DNA of 64,000 nucleotides from Pseudomonas kilonensis. Its GTDB lineage: Bacteria > Pseudomonadota > Gammaproteobacteria > Pseudomonadales > Pseudomonadaceae. Location: assembly GCF_001269885.1 (NCBI RefSeq), contig NZ_LHVH01000024.1:620001-684000 (forward strand). The letters are read 5' to 3'. Positions 15,105 to 24,009 of this stretch are shown here, one piece after another. Both the position numbers and the translations under genes were made by a program. The notes under the pieces were generated by a model, which ran no database searches, was not told where the DNA came from, and worked only from the letters and a program-made list of their open reading frames with translations. The stretch's first letter is position 1. Every line of letters starts with the position of its first letter.

Positions 15105-16312
15105 AAGGCCGCCAACCCGCGGGCCAGGTCGGCTTGCAGATCGGCCACGTCTTCCAGCCCGACCGCAACGCGGATCAGGCTGTCACGAATACCCGCCGAT
15201 TCACGTTCCTGGGGCGACAGGCGACCGTGGGACGTGGTGCTCGGGTGGGTGATGGTGGTCTTGCTGTCACCCAGGTTGGCGGTGATGGAAATCAACCGGG
15301 TCGCGTCGATGAAGCGCCAGGCGCCCTCCTTGCCCCCCTTGACCTCAAAGCTCACCACCGCGCCGAAACCGCGTTGCTGACGCAAGGCCAGATCATGTTG
15401 CGGATGGCTCTTGAGGCCGGCGTAATGCACTTTCTCGATGCCGTCCTGTTGCTCCAGCCACTCGGCCAAGGCCTGGGCATTGGCGCAATGGGCCTTCATG
15501 CGCAGGCCGAGGGTTTCCAGGCCCTTGAGGAAGATCCAGGCGTTGAACGGGCTGAGGGTGGGGCCTGCGGTGCGCAAAAAGCCCACCACTTCCTTCATCT
15601 GCTCGCTACGACCGGCCACCACGCCACCCATGCAACGGCCCTGGCCATCGATGAACTTGGTCGCCGAATGCACCACCACGTCCGCACCCAGCTTCAGCGG
15701 TTGTTGCAGCGCCGGGGTACAGAAGCAGTTATCGACCACCAGCATGGCGCCCTTGGCGTGGGCGATTTCCGCCAGCGCGGCGATGTCCACCAGTTCGGCC
15801 AGGGGGTTGGAAGGCGATTCGACGAACAGCAGCTTGGTATTGGCCTTGATTGCCGCATCCCAAGCGGACAGGTCCGCCAGGGGCACGTAATCGACTTCGA
15901 CGCCAAAGCGCTTGAAGTACTTTTCGAACAGGCTGATGGTCGAGCCGAAGACGCTGCGCGACACCAGCACGTGGTCGCCAGCGCTGCACAGGCTCATCAC
16001 CACGGCCATGATCGCGGCCATGCCGGTGGCAGTGGCCACGGCTTGCTCGGCGCCTTCCAGGGCGGCGATGCGCTCCTCGAAGGCCCGCACGGTCGGGTTG
16101 GTGTAGCGCGAGTAAACGTTGCCCGGCACCTCGCCGGCAAACCGTGCGGCTGCATCGGCAGCGGTGCGGAACACATAGCTGGAGGTGAAAAACATCGGCT
16201 CGCCATGTTCGGCTTCCGGTGTACGGTGCTGACCCGCGCGAACCGCCAGGGTATCGAACGCTACGCCTTCAAGGTCGCTGTCCAGCCGACCGGCATCCCA
16301 ATCCTGACTCAT
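15101..16312 (-). CDS. metZ: O-succinylhomoserine sulfhydrylase
   Basis: A Cys/Met-metabolism PLP enzyme of 403 residues that makes homocysteine directly from O-succinylhomoserine and sulfide. The PLP lysine is in VVHSATKFIDGQGRCMGGVV. It also has YSRYTNPTVRAFEERIAALEGAE and the C-terminal SLGxxx-type region ISITANLGDSKTTITHPSTTSHGRL. An AGGAG ribosome site lies seven bases before the ATG. It sits downstream of purF, the usual Pseudomonas context for metZ, and its distal end is coupled to the SDR gene. Confidence 0.93.
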   Translation of the reverse strand: MSQDWDAGRLDSDLEGVAFDTLAVRAGQHRTPEAEHGEPMFFTSSYVFRTAADAAARFAGEVPGNVYSRYTNPTVRAFEERIAALEGAEQAVATATGMAAIMAVVMSLCSAGDHVLVSRSVFGSTISLFEKYFKRFGVEVDYVPLADLSAWDAAIKANTKLLFVESPSNPLAELVDIAALAEIAHAKGAMLVVDNCFCTPALQQPLKLGADVVVHSATKFIDGQGRCMGGVVAGRSEQMKEVVGFLRTAGPTLSPFNAWIFLKGLETLGLRMKAHCANAQALAEWLEQQDGIEKVHYAGLKSHPQHDLALRQQRGFGAVVSFEVKGGKEGAWRFIDATRLISITANLGDSKTTITHPSTTSHGRLSPQERESAGIRDSLIRVAVGLEDVADLQADLARGLAAL

Positions 16313-16343
16313 GCTGTCACTCCTGAAATCGGTTAAAACGCAA

Positions 16344-16364
16344 ACCGGCCCCTCAGGGCCGGTT
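16344..16364 (-). terminator. Hairpin downstream of purF
   Basis: ACCGGCCC and GGGCCGGT arms with a 4-base loop lie between purF and metZ; the T tract is interrupted, so it may attenuate rather than fully stop transcription. Confidence 0.5.
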
Positions 16365-16370
16365 GGTTAA

Positions 16371-17876
16371 TCAATTGTTGTACAGATCGATGATCGCGCT
16401 GACCGCCTGAGTCTTGGCCTTGGACGCATCGTTACGTGCGTTCTCGATCTTGTTCAGGTAGGCCTCGTCGATGTCGCCGGTGACGTACTTGCCGTCGAAT
16501 ACCGCGCAATCGAAGTGCTCGATCTTGATCTTGCCGCCCCCGACCGCTTCGATCAAGTCCGGCAGGTCCTGGTAGATCAACCAGTCGGCGCCGATCAGGT
16601 CGGCCACATCCTGGGTGGTACGGTTATGAGCGATCAGCTCATGGGCACTCGGCATGTCGATGCCGTAGACGTTAGGGTAGCGCACGGCCGGGGCCGCAGA
16701 GCAGAAATACACGTTCTTGGCGCCGGCTTCACGGGCCATCTGGATGATCTGCTTGCACGTGGTGCCACGCACGATGGAGTCGTCCACCAGCATCACGTTC
16801 TTGCCGCGGAACTCCAGTTCGATGGCGTTGAGCTTCTGGCGTACGGATTTTTTCCGTGCAGCCTGGCCCGGCATGATGAAGGTCCGGCCAATGTAGCGGT
16901 TCTTCACGAAGCCTTCGCGAAACTTGACGCCCAGGTGGTTCGCCAGCTCCAGGGCCGCGGTGCGGCTGGTGTCCGGGATCGGGATGACCACGTCGATGTC
17001 ATGGTCCGGACGCTCGCGCAGGATCTTGTCGGCCAGTTTTTCACCCATGCGCAGGCGGGCCTTGTAGACCGAGACGCCGTCGATGATCGAGTCCGGACGC
17101 GCCAGGTAGACGTGTTCGAAGATGCATGGGGTCAAGGACGGGTTGGTCGCGCACTGACGGGTGTGCAGCTTGCCGTCTTCAGTGATGTAGACCGCTTCGC
17201 CCGGGGCCAGGTCGCGAATCAGGGTGAAGCCCAGCACGTCCAGGGACACGCTTTCGGAGGCGATCATGTATTCGACGCCTTCGTCGGTGTGGCGCTGGCC
17301 GAACACGATCGGGCGGATACCGTGGGGATCGCGGAAACCGACGATGCCGTAGCCGGTGATCATCGCCACCACCGCATAACCGCCGACGCAACGGTTGTGC
17401 ACGTCGGTCACGGCGGCGAACACGTCTTCTTCGGTAGGCTGCAGCTTGCCGCGCTGGGCCAGCTCATGAGCGAAGACGTTGAGCATCACTTCCGAATCGG
17501 AATTGGTGTTGACGTGGCGCAAGTCAGATTCGTAGATCTCCTTGGCCAGTTGTTCGACGTTGGTCAGGTTGCCGTTGTGCGCCAAGGTGATGCCGTACGG
17601 CGAGTTGACGTAGAACGGCTGGGCTTCAGCCGACGTCGAGCTGCCCGCGGTCGGGTAGCGCACGTGGCCGATACCCATGTGACCGACCAGGCGCTGCATA
17701 TGGCGCTGGTGGAACACATCACGCACCAGGCCGTTGTCCTTGCGCAGGAATAACCGGCCGTCATGGCTGGTCACGATACCGGCAGCGTCCTGGCCGCGGT
17801 GCTGGAGCACGGTTAGCGCGTCATACAGCGCCTGATTGACGTTCGACTTACCGACGATACCGACGATGCCACACAT
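16371..17876 (-). CDS. purF: Amidophosphoribosyltransferase
   Basis: Catalyses the first committed step of purine synthesis: PRPP plus glutamine to phosphoribosylamine. Starting at ATG 17876 the protein is MCGIVGIVGKS, placing the glutamine-amidotransferase nucleophile Cys directly after the initiator Met; the longer upstream frame would bury it. The PRPP-binding loop VMLVDDSIVRGTT and the NTN-hydrolase motif RPIVF...YMIASES are intact. 501 residues is the usual length. It follows cvpA by about 40 bases on the same strand, the conserved gamma-proteobacterial cvpA-purF pair. Confidence 0.97.
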   Translation of the reverse strand: MCGIVGIVGKSNVNQALYDALTVLQHRGQDAAGIVTSHDGRLFLRKDNGLVRDVFHQRHMQRLVGHMGIGHVRYPTAGSSTSAEAQPFYVNSPYGITLAHNGNLTNVEQLAKEIYESDLRHVNTNSDSEVMLNVFAHELAQRGKLQPTEEDVFAAVTDVHNRCVGGYAVVAMITGYGIVGFRDPHGIRPIVFGQRHTDEGVEYMIASESVSLDVLGFTLIRDLAPGEAVYITEDGKLHTRQCATNPSLTPCIFEHVYLARPDSIIDGVSVYKARLRMGEKLADKILRERPDHDIDVVIPIPDTSRTAALELANHLGVKFREGFVKNRYIGRTFIMPGQAARKKSVRQKLNAIELEFRGKNVMLVDDSIVRGTTCKQIIQMAREAGAKNVYFCSAAPAVRYPNVYGIDMPSAHELIAHNRTTQDVADLIGADWLIYQDLPDLIEAVGGGKIKIEHFDCAVFDGKYVTGDIDEAYLNKIENARNDASKAKTQAVSAIIDLYNN

Positions 17877-17917
17877 GCGACGCAACCCCTACTTAATGGA
17901 TCTGAACTGAACAACAC

Positions 17918-18478
17918 TTACTGCGGCGTTTTGGCCATCGGCAAGAGGTGTTCCTTGAACGGTATTTCAGCGGGTACGCTGATACCGCTGGCAAGCCACT
18001 GACTACTCCAACCCAGGATCAGGTTTTTGGACCAGTCTGCGACCAATAGAAATTGTGGCACGAGCCGGGACTCCTGCCACCACGTATCCTGCTGTACCGG
18101 CCCCAGGCTCAAGAGCCCGACGGCCACGACCACCAGCAACGCGCCACGCGCCGCGCCAAAGGCCATGCCCAGGAACCGGTCCGTCCCGGAAAGCCCGGTG
18201 ACGCGAATCAGTTCGCCGATCAGATAATTGATCATTGCGCCAACCAGCAAGGTGGCGATAAACAAGATGGCACAGCCCGCGATCACGCGAGCCGACGGAG
18301 TTTCGATGTATCCGGCGAGGTACTGGGACAGCGAACCACCAAACATCCAGGCTACGACTCCCGCGATGATCCAGGTCAGCAGCGAGAGGGCTTCCTTGAC
18401 GAAGCCGCGGCTCAGACTGATCAATGCGGAGATGGCGACGATCGCAACGATCGCCCAGTCAACCCAGGTAAATGGCAC
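17918..18478 (-). CDS. cvpA: CvpA family membrane protein
   Basis: 186 residues with four hydrophobic helices (WVDWAIVAIVAISALISLSR; ALSLLTWIIAGVVAWMFG; VIAGCAILFIATLLVGAMI; GALLVVVAVGLLSL), an inner-membrane protein needed for colicin V secretion and biofilm phenotypes in other species. The GTG start gives MPFTWVDW, typical of the family. It lies between dedD and purF on one strand, the standard context. Confidence 0.93.
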   Translation of the reverse strand: MPFTWVDWAIVAIVAISALISLSRGFVKEALSLLTWIIAGVVAWMFGGSLSQYLAGYIETPSARVIAGCAILFIATLLVGAMINYLIGELIRVTGLSGTDRFLGMAFGAARGALLVVVAVGLLSLGPVQQDTWWQESRLVPQFLLVADWSKNLILGWSSQWLASGISVPAEIPFKEHLLPMAKTPQ

Positions 18479-18567
18479 GGTGCAGCCTACAGACGGATAA
18501 GGCGGCGCATTTTAGCAGAGCGCAGGGCTGTCGGTAAGCTGCGTGATTCAAATCAGCTAAATCGCTG

Positions 18568-19239
18568 TCAGCCGCGCTCTGGCTGGAAGCGCACCACGAA
18601 ACCCTTGAGGTTCTGCTGGCGGCTGAGCAGGTCACGCAGGCGGTCAGCCTCGGCACGCTCGATCAGCGGCCCGACAAACACTCGATTCTTGCCATCGGCG
18701 GAACGAATGTAGGCGTTGTAGCCCTGGCTACGCAGGGTTTTCTGCAAGTTCTCGGCACTTTCGCGACTGGTCAGGCTGGCCAATTGCACCGACCAACTGA
18801 CGGACAGGCCATTGGCATCCACACGACTCTGGGTCGTGTCCGGCCTGGTGGGCGCCGCAGTGATCGGCTGGCTCGGGGCCGGCTTGATAGCCGGTGTTGC
18901 TGGAACAGGCACCGGCGCGACAGTCGGTTTGCTTGGCGCGGCGGGGGCAGGCGTGGCAGGTGCAGGTGCAATCGGCGTAGAAGGCACCGCAGGTTGCTCA
19001 GCCAATTCCTCGTCGCTTGGCACAGGTTCCTGAGGCAACGCCTGGGGCTCGGGCACGACCACTGGCTCAACCTGCACAGGCGGCACCGAAGGCGCCTGGG
19101 GCGCGGCCGGCACGTCGACCGTGACCTGACGCTGCTCGTCCTGACGGGAAAACAGCATCGGCAGGAAAATCACCGCCAGGGCCACCAACACCAGGGCCCC
19201 GACCATGCGCTGCTTGTACGCCTTATCCAGCAATGCCAT
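18568..19239 (-). CDS. dedD: SPOR-domain cell-division protein (DedD)
   Basis: The start at ATG 19239 gives MALLDKAYKQRMVGALVLVA, an N-terminal anchor helix characteristic of DedD; the frame runs further upstream only inside folC. A proline- and alanine-rich linker (about residues 45-140) precedes a C-terminal SPOR domain (WSVQLASLTSRESAENLQKT...KGFVVRFQPE), which binds denuded septal peptidoglycan. 223 residues. The start overlaps the end of folC by 17 bases, so translation is probably coupled. Confidence 0.92.
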   Translation of the reverse strand: MALLDKAYKQRMVGALVLVALAVIFLPMLFSRQDEQRQVTVDVPAAPQAPSVPPVQVEPVVVPEPQALPQEPVPSDEELAEQPAVPSTPIAPAPATPAPAAPSKPTVAPVPVPATPAIKPAPSQPITAAPTRPDTTQSRVDANGLSVSWSVQLASLTSRESAENLQKTLRSQGYNAYIRSADGKNRVFVGPLIERAEADRLRDLLSRQQNLKGFVVRFQPERG

Positions 19240-20530
19240 CTGCAGCCTCCTCCGTGGAGCGCCGGGCCAACCATTGAAGGGCCTCGGCAACACAAAAAAA
19301 TGATCCGAACAGCAGGATTTCATCATCGGCCGTCGCCAGGGCGCACTGCCCTTCCAGCGCGTCAGCCACGCTAGCGTAGGCTTGCACGGAAGCACCGCGG
19401 CGCTGCAAGGCTTCCTGCAACTGCGCCGCGGTACGCGAGCGCGGCGAATCCAGTGGCGTCACCGCCCAATGCTGGACACTAGCACCCAACGCCTCGACAA
19501 CGCCATCCAGATCCTTGTCGGACAGTAGCCCGAATACCGCCAGGCGCCGCCCCACCACCGGCCGCCGTGCCAGACGCTCGGCCAGGTACTGCGCCGCGTG
19601 GGGGTTATGGCCGACATCCAGCAACAGGTTCAGGCGCTTGCCTTGCCAATCGAACTGACGACGATCGAGGCGCCCGACCACGCGGGTCGCCTGCAGCGCC
19701 TGGACGATTTGCCCGGCATCCCATGGCAAACCCAGCAACAGGTAGGCCTGAAGCGCCAGCGCGGCGTTTTCCATCGGCAGGTCCAGCAAGGGCAGATCGT
19801 GCAACTCCAGCGGATTGCCCTGCAGGTCGCTGCCGCGCCATTGCCAGTGCTGCTCGGTCATCGCCAGGTCGAAATCCCGCCCGCGCAGAAAGAACGGGCA
19901 GTTCAATTCGCGAACTTTGTCCAGCAACGGCTGGGGAGGATTGAGATCGCCGCAAAGCGCAGGCGCGCCCTGGCGAAAGATGCCGGCCTTCTCGAAGGCC
20001 ACGGATTCGCGGGTATCACCCAGGTAATCGGCATGGTCCACGCCAATGCTGGTGACCAGTGCAATGTCTGCGTCCACCAGGTTGACCGTATCCAGCCGTC
20101 CGCCCAGGCCAACTTCCAGCACGACCGCATCGAGACCGGCACGGGCAAACAACCAGAACGCCGCCAGGGTGCCCATCTCGAAATAAGTGAGGGTTGTATC
20201 GCCTCGCCCGGCTTCCACCGCGGCAAAGGCTTCGCACAGCTGGGCGTCAGTGGCTTCGACGCCGTTCACTTGCACCCGCTCGTTGTAGCGCAGCAGGTGC
20301 GGCGAGCTGTAGACACCGACACTCAGCCCCTGGGCCCGCAGCAGCGAAGCCACGAAGGCGCAGGTCGAACCCTTGCCGTTGGTGCCGGTGACGGTGATGA
20401 CCCGGGGCGCCGGCTTGGCCAGTCCCATGCGGGACGCTACCGTTTGCGAGCGCTCCAACCCCATGTCGATGGCCGATGGATGCAACTGCTCGAGGTAGGC
20501 AAGCCAGTCGCCCAGGGTGCGTTGGGTCAT
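19223..20530 (-). CDS. folC: Bifunctional folylpolyglutamate/dihydrofolate synthase
   Basis: A Mur-ligase-type ATPase of 435 residues that adds glutamates to folates. It shows the P-loop VTGTNGKGSTCAFVASLL, the folate-binding SSPHLLRYNERVQVNG, and the DGAH-like segment DVGHNPHAAQYLAERLA of the C-terminal domain. It starts in a four-base overlap with accD (ATGA type) and its end overlaps dedD, so accD-folC-dedD behaves as one transcription unit. Confidence 0.96.
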   Translation of the reverse strand: MTQRTLGDWLAYLEQLHPSAIDMGLERSQTVASRMGLAKPAPRVITVTGTNGKGSTCAFVASLLRAQGLSVGVYSSPHLLRYNERVQVNGVEATDAQLCEAFAAVEAGRGDTTLTYFEMGTLAAFWLFARAGLDAVVLEVGLGGRLDTVNLVDADIALVTSIGVDHADYLGDTRESVAFEKAGIFRQGAPALCGDLNPPQPLLDKVRELNCPFFLRGRDFDLAMTEQHWQWRGSDLQGNPLELHDLPLLDLPMENAALALQAYLLLGLPWDAGQIVQALQATRVVGRLDRRQFDWQGKRLNLLLDVGHNPHAAQYLAERLARRPVVGRRLAVFGLLSDKDLDGVVEALGASVQHWAVTPLDSPRSRTAAQLQEALQRRGASVQAYASVADALEGQCALATADDEILLFGSFFCVAEALQWLARRSTEEAADGIAG

Positions 20531-21447
20531 AGCCCGGCAGGCACTGGCGGAACCACGATCGGCTCGATCGGTGCGGCGACGAATTTCGGCGTCGGCAGAC
20601 CCATCAGTTGCGCCAGCAGGTTGCCCAGGCGCGGACGCAGCTCCTGGCGATGAATGATCATGTCGATGGCGCCGTGCTCCAGCAGGAACTCACTGCGCTG
20701 GAAGCCTTCCGGCAGTTTCTCACGCACGGTCTGCTCGATCACGCGCGGGCCGGCAAAACCGATCAGGGCTTTTGGCTCGCCGACGATCACGTCGCCCAGC
20801 ATCGCCAGACTGGCGGAAACACCGCCGTAGACCGGGTCGGTCAGCACCGAAATGAACGGAATGCCTTCTTCGCGCAGACGCGCCAGCACCGCGGAGGTCT
20901 TGGCCATTTGCATCAGGGAGATCAGCGCTTCCTGCATCCGCGCACCGCCGGAAGCGGCAAAGCAGATCATCGGGCAACGGTTTTCCAAAGCGTAGTTGGC
21001 AGCACGAACGAAGCGCTCACCGACGATGGCGCCCATGGAGCCACCCATGAAGGAGAACTCAAAGGCCGAGACCACCACCGGCATGCCCAGCAGGGTGCCA
21101 GTCATGGATATCAGCGCGTCTTTTTCGCCGGTCTGCTTCTGGGCAGCGGTGAGGCGATCCTTGTATTTCTTGCCGTCACGGAATTTCAGGCGGTCCACTG
21201 GTTCCAGGTCGGCACCCAGCTCCACACGGCCTTCAGCGTCCAGGAAAATATCGATACGGGCACGCGCGCCGATGCGCATGTGGTGGTTGCACTTGGGGCA
21301 AACGTCCAGGGTCTTTTCCAGCTCGGGACGGTACAGCACCGCCTCGCAGGACGGACACTTGTGCCACAGACCTTCAGGCACCGAGCTTTTCTTCACCTCG
21401 GAACGCATGATCGAAGGGATCAGTTTGTCTACTAACCAGTTGCTCAT
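20527..21447 (-). CDS. accD: Acetyl-CoA carboxylase carboxyltransferase subunit beta
   Basis: 306 residues. The N-terminal zinc ribbon is CPSCEAVLY...CPKCNHHMRIG. The crotonase-fold core contains ISMTGTLLGMPVVVSAFEFS, GGSMGAIVGERFVRAAN, and GGARMQEALISLMQMAKTSA. It pairs with AccA (not in this window) to move the carboxyl group from biotin to acetyl-CoA for malonyl-CoA synthesis. The ATG start has an upstream ribosome site (AGAAAG). It leads the accD-folC-dedD-cvpA-purF series. Confidence 0.97.
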   Translation of the reverse strand: MSNWLVDKLIPSIMRSEVKKSSVPEGLWHKCPSCEAVLYRPELEKTLDVCPKCNHHMRIGARARIDIFLDAEGRVELGADLEPVDRLKFRDGKKYKDRLTAAQKQTGEKDALISMTGTLLGMPVVVSAFEFSFMGGSMGAIVGERFVRAANYALENRCPMICFAASGGARMQEALISLMQMAKTSAVLARLREEGIPFISVLTDPVYGGVSASLAMLGDVIVGEPKALIGFAGPRVIEQTVREKLPEGFQRSEFLLEHGAIDMIIHRQELRPRLGNLLAQLMGLPTPKFVAAPIEPIVVPPVPAGL

Positions 21448-21699
21448 GCTTTCTTTCTCCAGTACCGGCGGCCCGAACGCTCTGGTTCGCGGCCCCGCGT
21501 ATGCCCTTGAGCTAAATTCATTGTGCGGCGAGTCGAGGGGCCGCCACGGTCAGTGCAAGACATGACCTGCGTGCAACCCAACCTTCCTCAGCCATCCCGG
21601 CAACCGCACGGCGGCTACCACTTCGCTATCGGCCCACCCGGAGGCGGCGCCTGCCTGTTTTGTACAGTGCTGGTATGGACGGCGGCAGTCTGCCAGCCG

Positions 21700-22332
21700 T
21701 CACATTGACGACTGGCTACTGCGCACAGCGGCCATGAATGCACGAATCTTTGCCGGGTCCTTGATGCCCTTGCTCTGCTCCACCCCGCCGCTCACGTCCA
21801 CCGCGTAAGGGCGAACCTGGCGAATGGCCTGAGCCACGTTGTCCACGGTCAGGCCACCGGCCAGGATAATCGGTTTGTCCAAGCCCTGAGGCACCAGCGA
21901 CCAATCGAACGCTTCGCCGGTCCCTCCGGGAACGCCTTCCACATAGGTGTCCAGCAAAATGCCGCTGGCACTGGCGAACGCTGCGCAACTGGCGGCAATG
22001 TCATCCCCGGCCTTGACCCGCAACGCCTTGATGTACGGACGATGCCAGCCTTCGCAATCGGCTGGGGTCTCGTCGCCATGGAACTGCAACAAGCCCAGCG
22101 GCACCGCATCGAGTATTTCGCCCAGCTCGCAACGACTGGCATTGACGAACAGGCCCACGGACGTCACGAACGGCGGCAAGGCCTGGACGATCGCCCTCGC
22201 CTGCTGCACCGTCACCGCGCGCGGGCTCTTGGCGTAGAACACCAGCCCGATGGCATCGGCCCCGGCCTCGACCGCCGCCAACGCGTCCTCGACGCGGGTG
22301 ATCCCGCAAATCTTGCTGCGAACGACCGGCAT
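21700..22332 (-). CDS. trpF: Phosphoribosylanthranilate isomerase
   Basis: A TIM-barrel enzyme of tryptophan synthesis. ATG 22332 gives MPVVRSKICGITRVEDALAA with the catalytic Cys in SKICGIT; longer in-frame starts add an untypical extension. The catalytic Asp is in ILLDTYVEG, and the phosphate-binding loops ILAGGLTVDNV and VDVSGGVEQSKGIKD are intact. 210 residues. It follows truA by about 60 bases and is 250 bases upstream of accD, the usual Pseudomonas order. Confidence 0.95.
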   Translation of the reverse strand: MPVVRSKICGITRVEDALAAVEAGADAIGLVFYAKSPRAVTVQQARAIVQALPPFVTSVGLFVNASRCELGEILDAVPLGLLQFHGDETPADCEGWHRPYIKALRVKAGDDIAASCAAFASASGILLDTYVEGVPGGTGEAFDWSLVPQGLDKPIILAGGLTVDNVAQAIRQVRPYAVDVSGGVEQSKGIKDPAKIRAFMAAVRSSQSSM

Positions 22333-22395
22333 GATGGGTAAAACCTCAGGCAAATCCGTGAAAGTCCCGGATGGTAGCAAATGCTGCGGAGGGCG

Positions 22396-23250
22396 TCAGC
22401 CGTCGAGTTCCGAGAAGCCGGTGAGGAAATGTGGCCCGATGTAACGCTCCGGCAGTTCGAACTCATCCCGATACTCGACCTGCACCAGGTACAAGCCAAA
22501 CGGGTGCGCCGTGACGCCACCGGAGCGGCGGACACGACTGTCGAGCACTTCCTTGATCCACTCCACCGGCCGTTCGCCAGCACCAATGGTCATCAGCACG
22601 CCGGCAATGTTGCGCACCATGTGATGCAGGAACGCGCTGGCGCGGATGTCGAGCACGATCATCTTGCCGTGACGAGTCACGCGCAGGTGATGCAACTCTT
22701 TGATCGGCGACTTGGCCTGGCACTGGCCGGCACGGAAGGCGCTGAAATCATGGACGCCAACCAGGTATTGCGCGGCCTCGGCCATGCGCTCGACATCCAG
22801 CGGGCGGTGATTCCAGGTGATCTCTTCGTTCAGGTGCGCCGGACGGATCTGATCGTTGTAGATCACGTAGCGATAACGCCGGGCAATGGCCTTGAAGCGC
22901 GCGTGAAAATGCGCCGGCATCACCTTGGCCCAACTGACGCTGACGTCGTGGGGCAAGTTGATGTTGGCACCCATCACCCAGGCCTTCATCGAACGCTCGA
23001 CCTGGGTGTCGAAATGCACCACCTGGCCGCAGGCATGCACGCCGGCATCGGTACGACCGGCGCAATGCAGCGACACCGGTGAGTCGGCGACTTTGGACAG
23101 GGCGTTTTCAAGGGTTTCCTGCACCGTCAATACGCCGGACGCCTGGCGCTGCCAGCCACGGTAGCGCGAGCCTTTGTATTCAACGCCCAAGGCGATCCGG
23201 AAAAAGCCGTCGGCCGCCATTTCGGCGGCCGGGTTGTCTATGTTTGCCAA
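22396..23250 (-). CDS. truA: tRNA pseudouridine(38-40) synthase
   Basis: The catalytic Asp sits in CAGRTDAGVHACGQVVHF; RIALGVEYKGSRYRGWQRQ, SFRAGQCQAKSP and FLHHMVRNIAGVL are TruA hallmarks. The start is uncertain: TTG 23250 (MANIDNPAAEM) has GCAGG ten bases upstream; ATG 23220 (MAADGFFRIALG) has none but fits many homologues. A TTG still further upstream (23277) would lie at the promoter start point. Modifies U38-U40 in the anticodon arm. A good sigma-70 promoter lies just upstream. Confidence 0.93.
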   Translation of the reverse strand: MANIDNPAAEMAADGFFRIALGVEYKGSRYRGWQRQASGVLTVQETLENALSKVADSPVSLHCAGRTDAGVHACGQVVHFDTQVERSMKAWVMGANINLPHDVSVSWAKVMPAHFHARFKAIARRYRYVIYNDQIRPAHLNEEITWNHRPLDVERMAEAAQYLVGVHDFSAFRAGQCQAKSPIKELHHLRVTRHGKMIVLDIRASAFLHHMVRNIAGVLMTIGAGERPVEWIKEVLDSRVRRSGGVTAHPFGLYLVQVEYRDEFELPERYIGPHFLTGFSELDG

Positions 23251-23285
23251 GGAATTACAGCCTGCTGAGGTACGCAAAGGCGGGC

Positions 23286-23314
23286 ATTATAAGGCCGATG
23301 GCTTGGGATGCCAG
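23286..23314 (-). promoter_or_regulatory. Sigma-70 promoter for truA-trpF
   Basis: Minus strand: -35 CTGGCA (23314-23309), a 17-base spacer, and perfect -10 TATAAT (23291-23286). Transcription would begin near 23279. Confidence 0.7.
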
Positions 23315-23349
23315 TCCGACGGGTGATCCTGTGTTGAATGGGCTGGCGC

Positions 23350-23935
23350 CATCGCGAGCAAGCTTTGCTCCCACAGCGATTCTCCAGTGCTCACGAGTTC
23401 CACGCCCACCGCAAATCCTCTGTGGGAGCCGAGCTTGCTCGCGATAGCGGTGGGTCAGCTTGCATTGATGTTGAATGCACCTCGGTCATCGCGAGCAAGC
23501 TTTGCTCCCACAGCGATTCTCCAGTGCTCACGAGTTCCACGCCTACCGCAAATCCTCTGTGGGAGCCGAGCTTGCTCGCGATAGCGGTGGGTCAGCTTGC
23601 ATTGATGTTGAATGTACCTCGGTCATCGCGAGCAAGCTTTGCTCCCACAGCGATTCTCCAGTGCTCACGAGTTCCACGCCTACCGCAAATCCCCTGTGGG
23701 AGCCGAGCTTGCTCGCGATAGCGGTGGGTCAGCTTGCATTGATGTTGAATGTACCTCGGTCATCGCGAGCAAGCTTTGCTCCCACAGCGATTCTCCAGTG
23801 CTCACGAGTTCCACGCCTACCGCAAATCCCCTGTGGGAGCCGAGCTTGCTCGCGATAGCGGTGGGTCAGCTTGCATTGATGTTGAATGTACCTCGGTCAT
23901 CGCGAGCAAGCTTTGCTCCCACAGGGATTCTCCAG
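23350..23935. repeat. Tandem array of a 137-bp REPIN-containing unit (4 copies plus part)
   Basis: Units begin at 23350, 23487, 23624, 23761 and 23898, exactly 137 bp apart. Each has a REP (CATCGCGAGCAAGCTTTGCT) and a second REP in the opposite orientation (GTGGGAGCCGAGCTTGCTCG) with about 45 bp between, then a short linker. The fifth copy stops after its first REP. Copies differ at only a few bases, so the expansion is recent. Confidence 0.95.
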
Positions 23936-23960
23936 CCCAAACACCCGCAAATCCCGCCGC

Positions 23961-23996
23961 AAAAAAAAACGGCAGCCTCACCGGCTGCCGTTTTTG
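23961..23996 (-). terminator. fimV terminator
   Basis: ACGGCAGCC and GGCTGCCGT arms with a 5-base loop are followed on the minus strand by nine T residues; it begins right after the fimV stop. Confidence 0.9.
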
Positions 23997-24009
23997 TTTA
24001 ATCGCTGAC

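Noticed and set aside
23350..23935. CRISPR array
   Set aside because: Repeats are 137-bp head-to-tail units with REP palindromes and near-identical interiors, not short repeats with unique spacers, and no cas gene is nearby.
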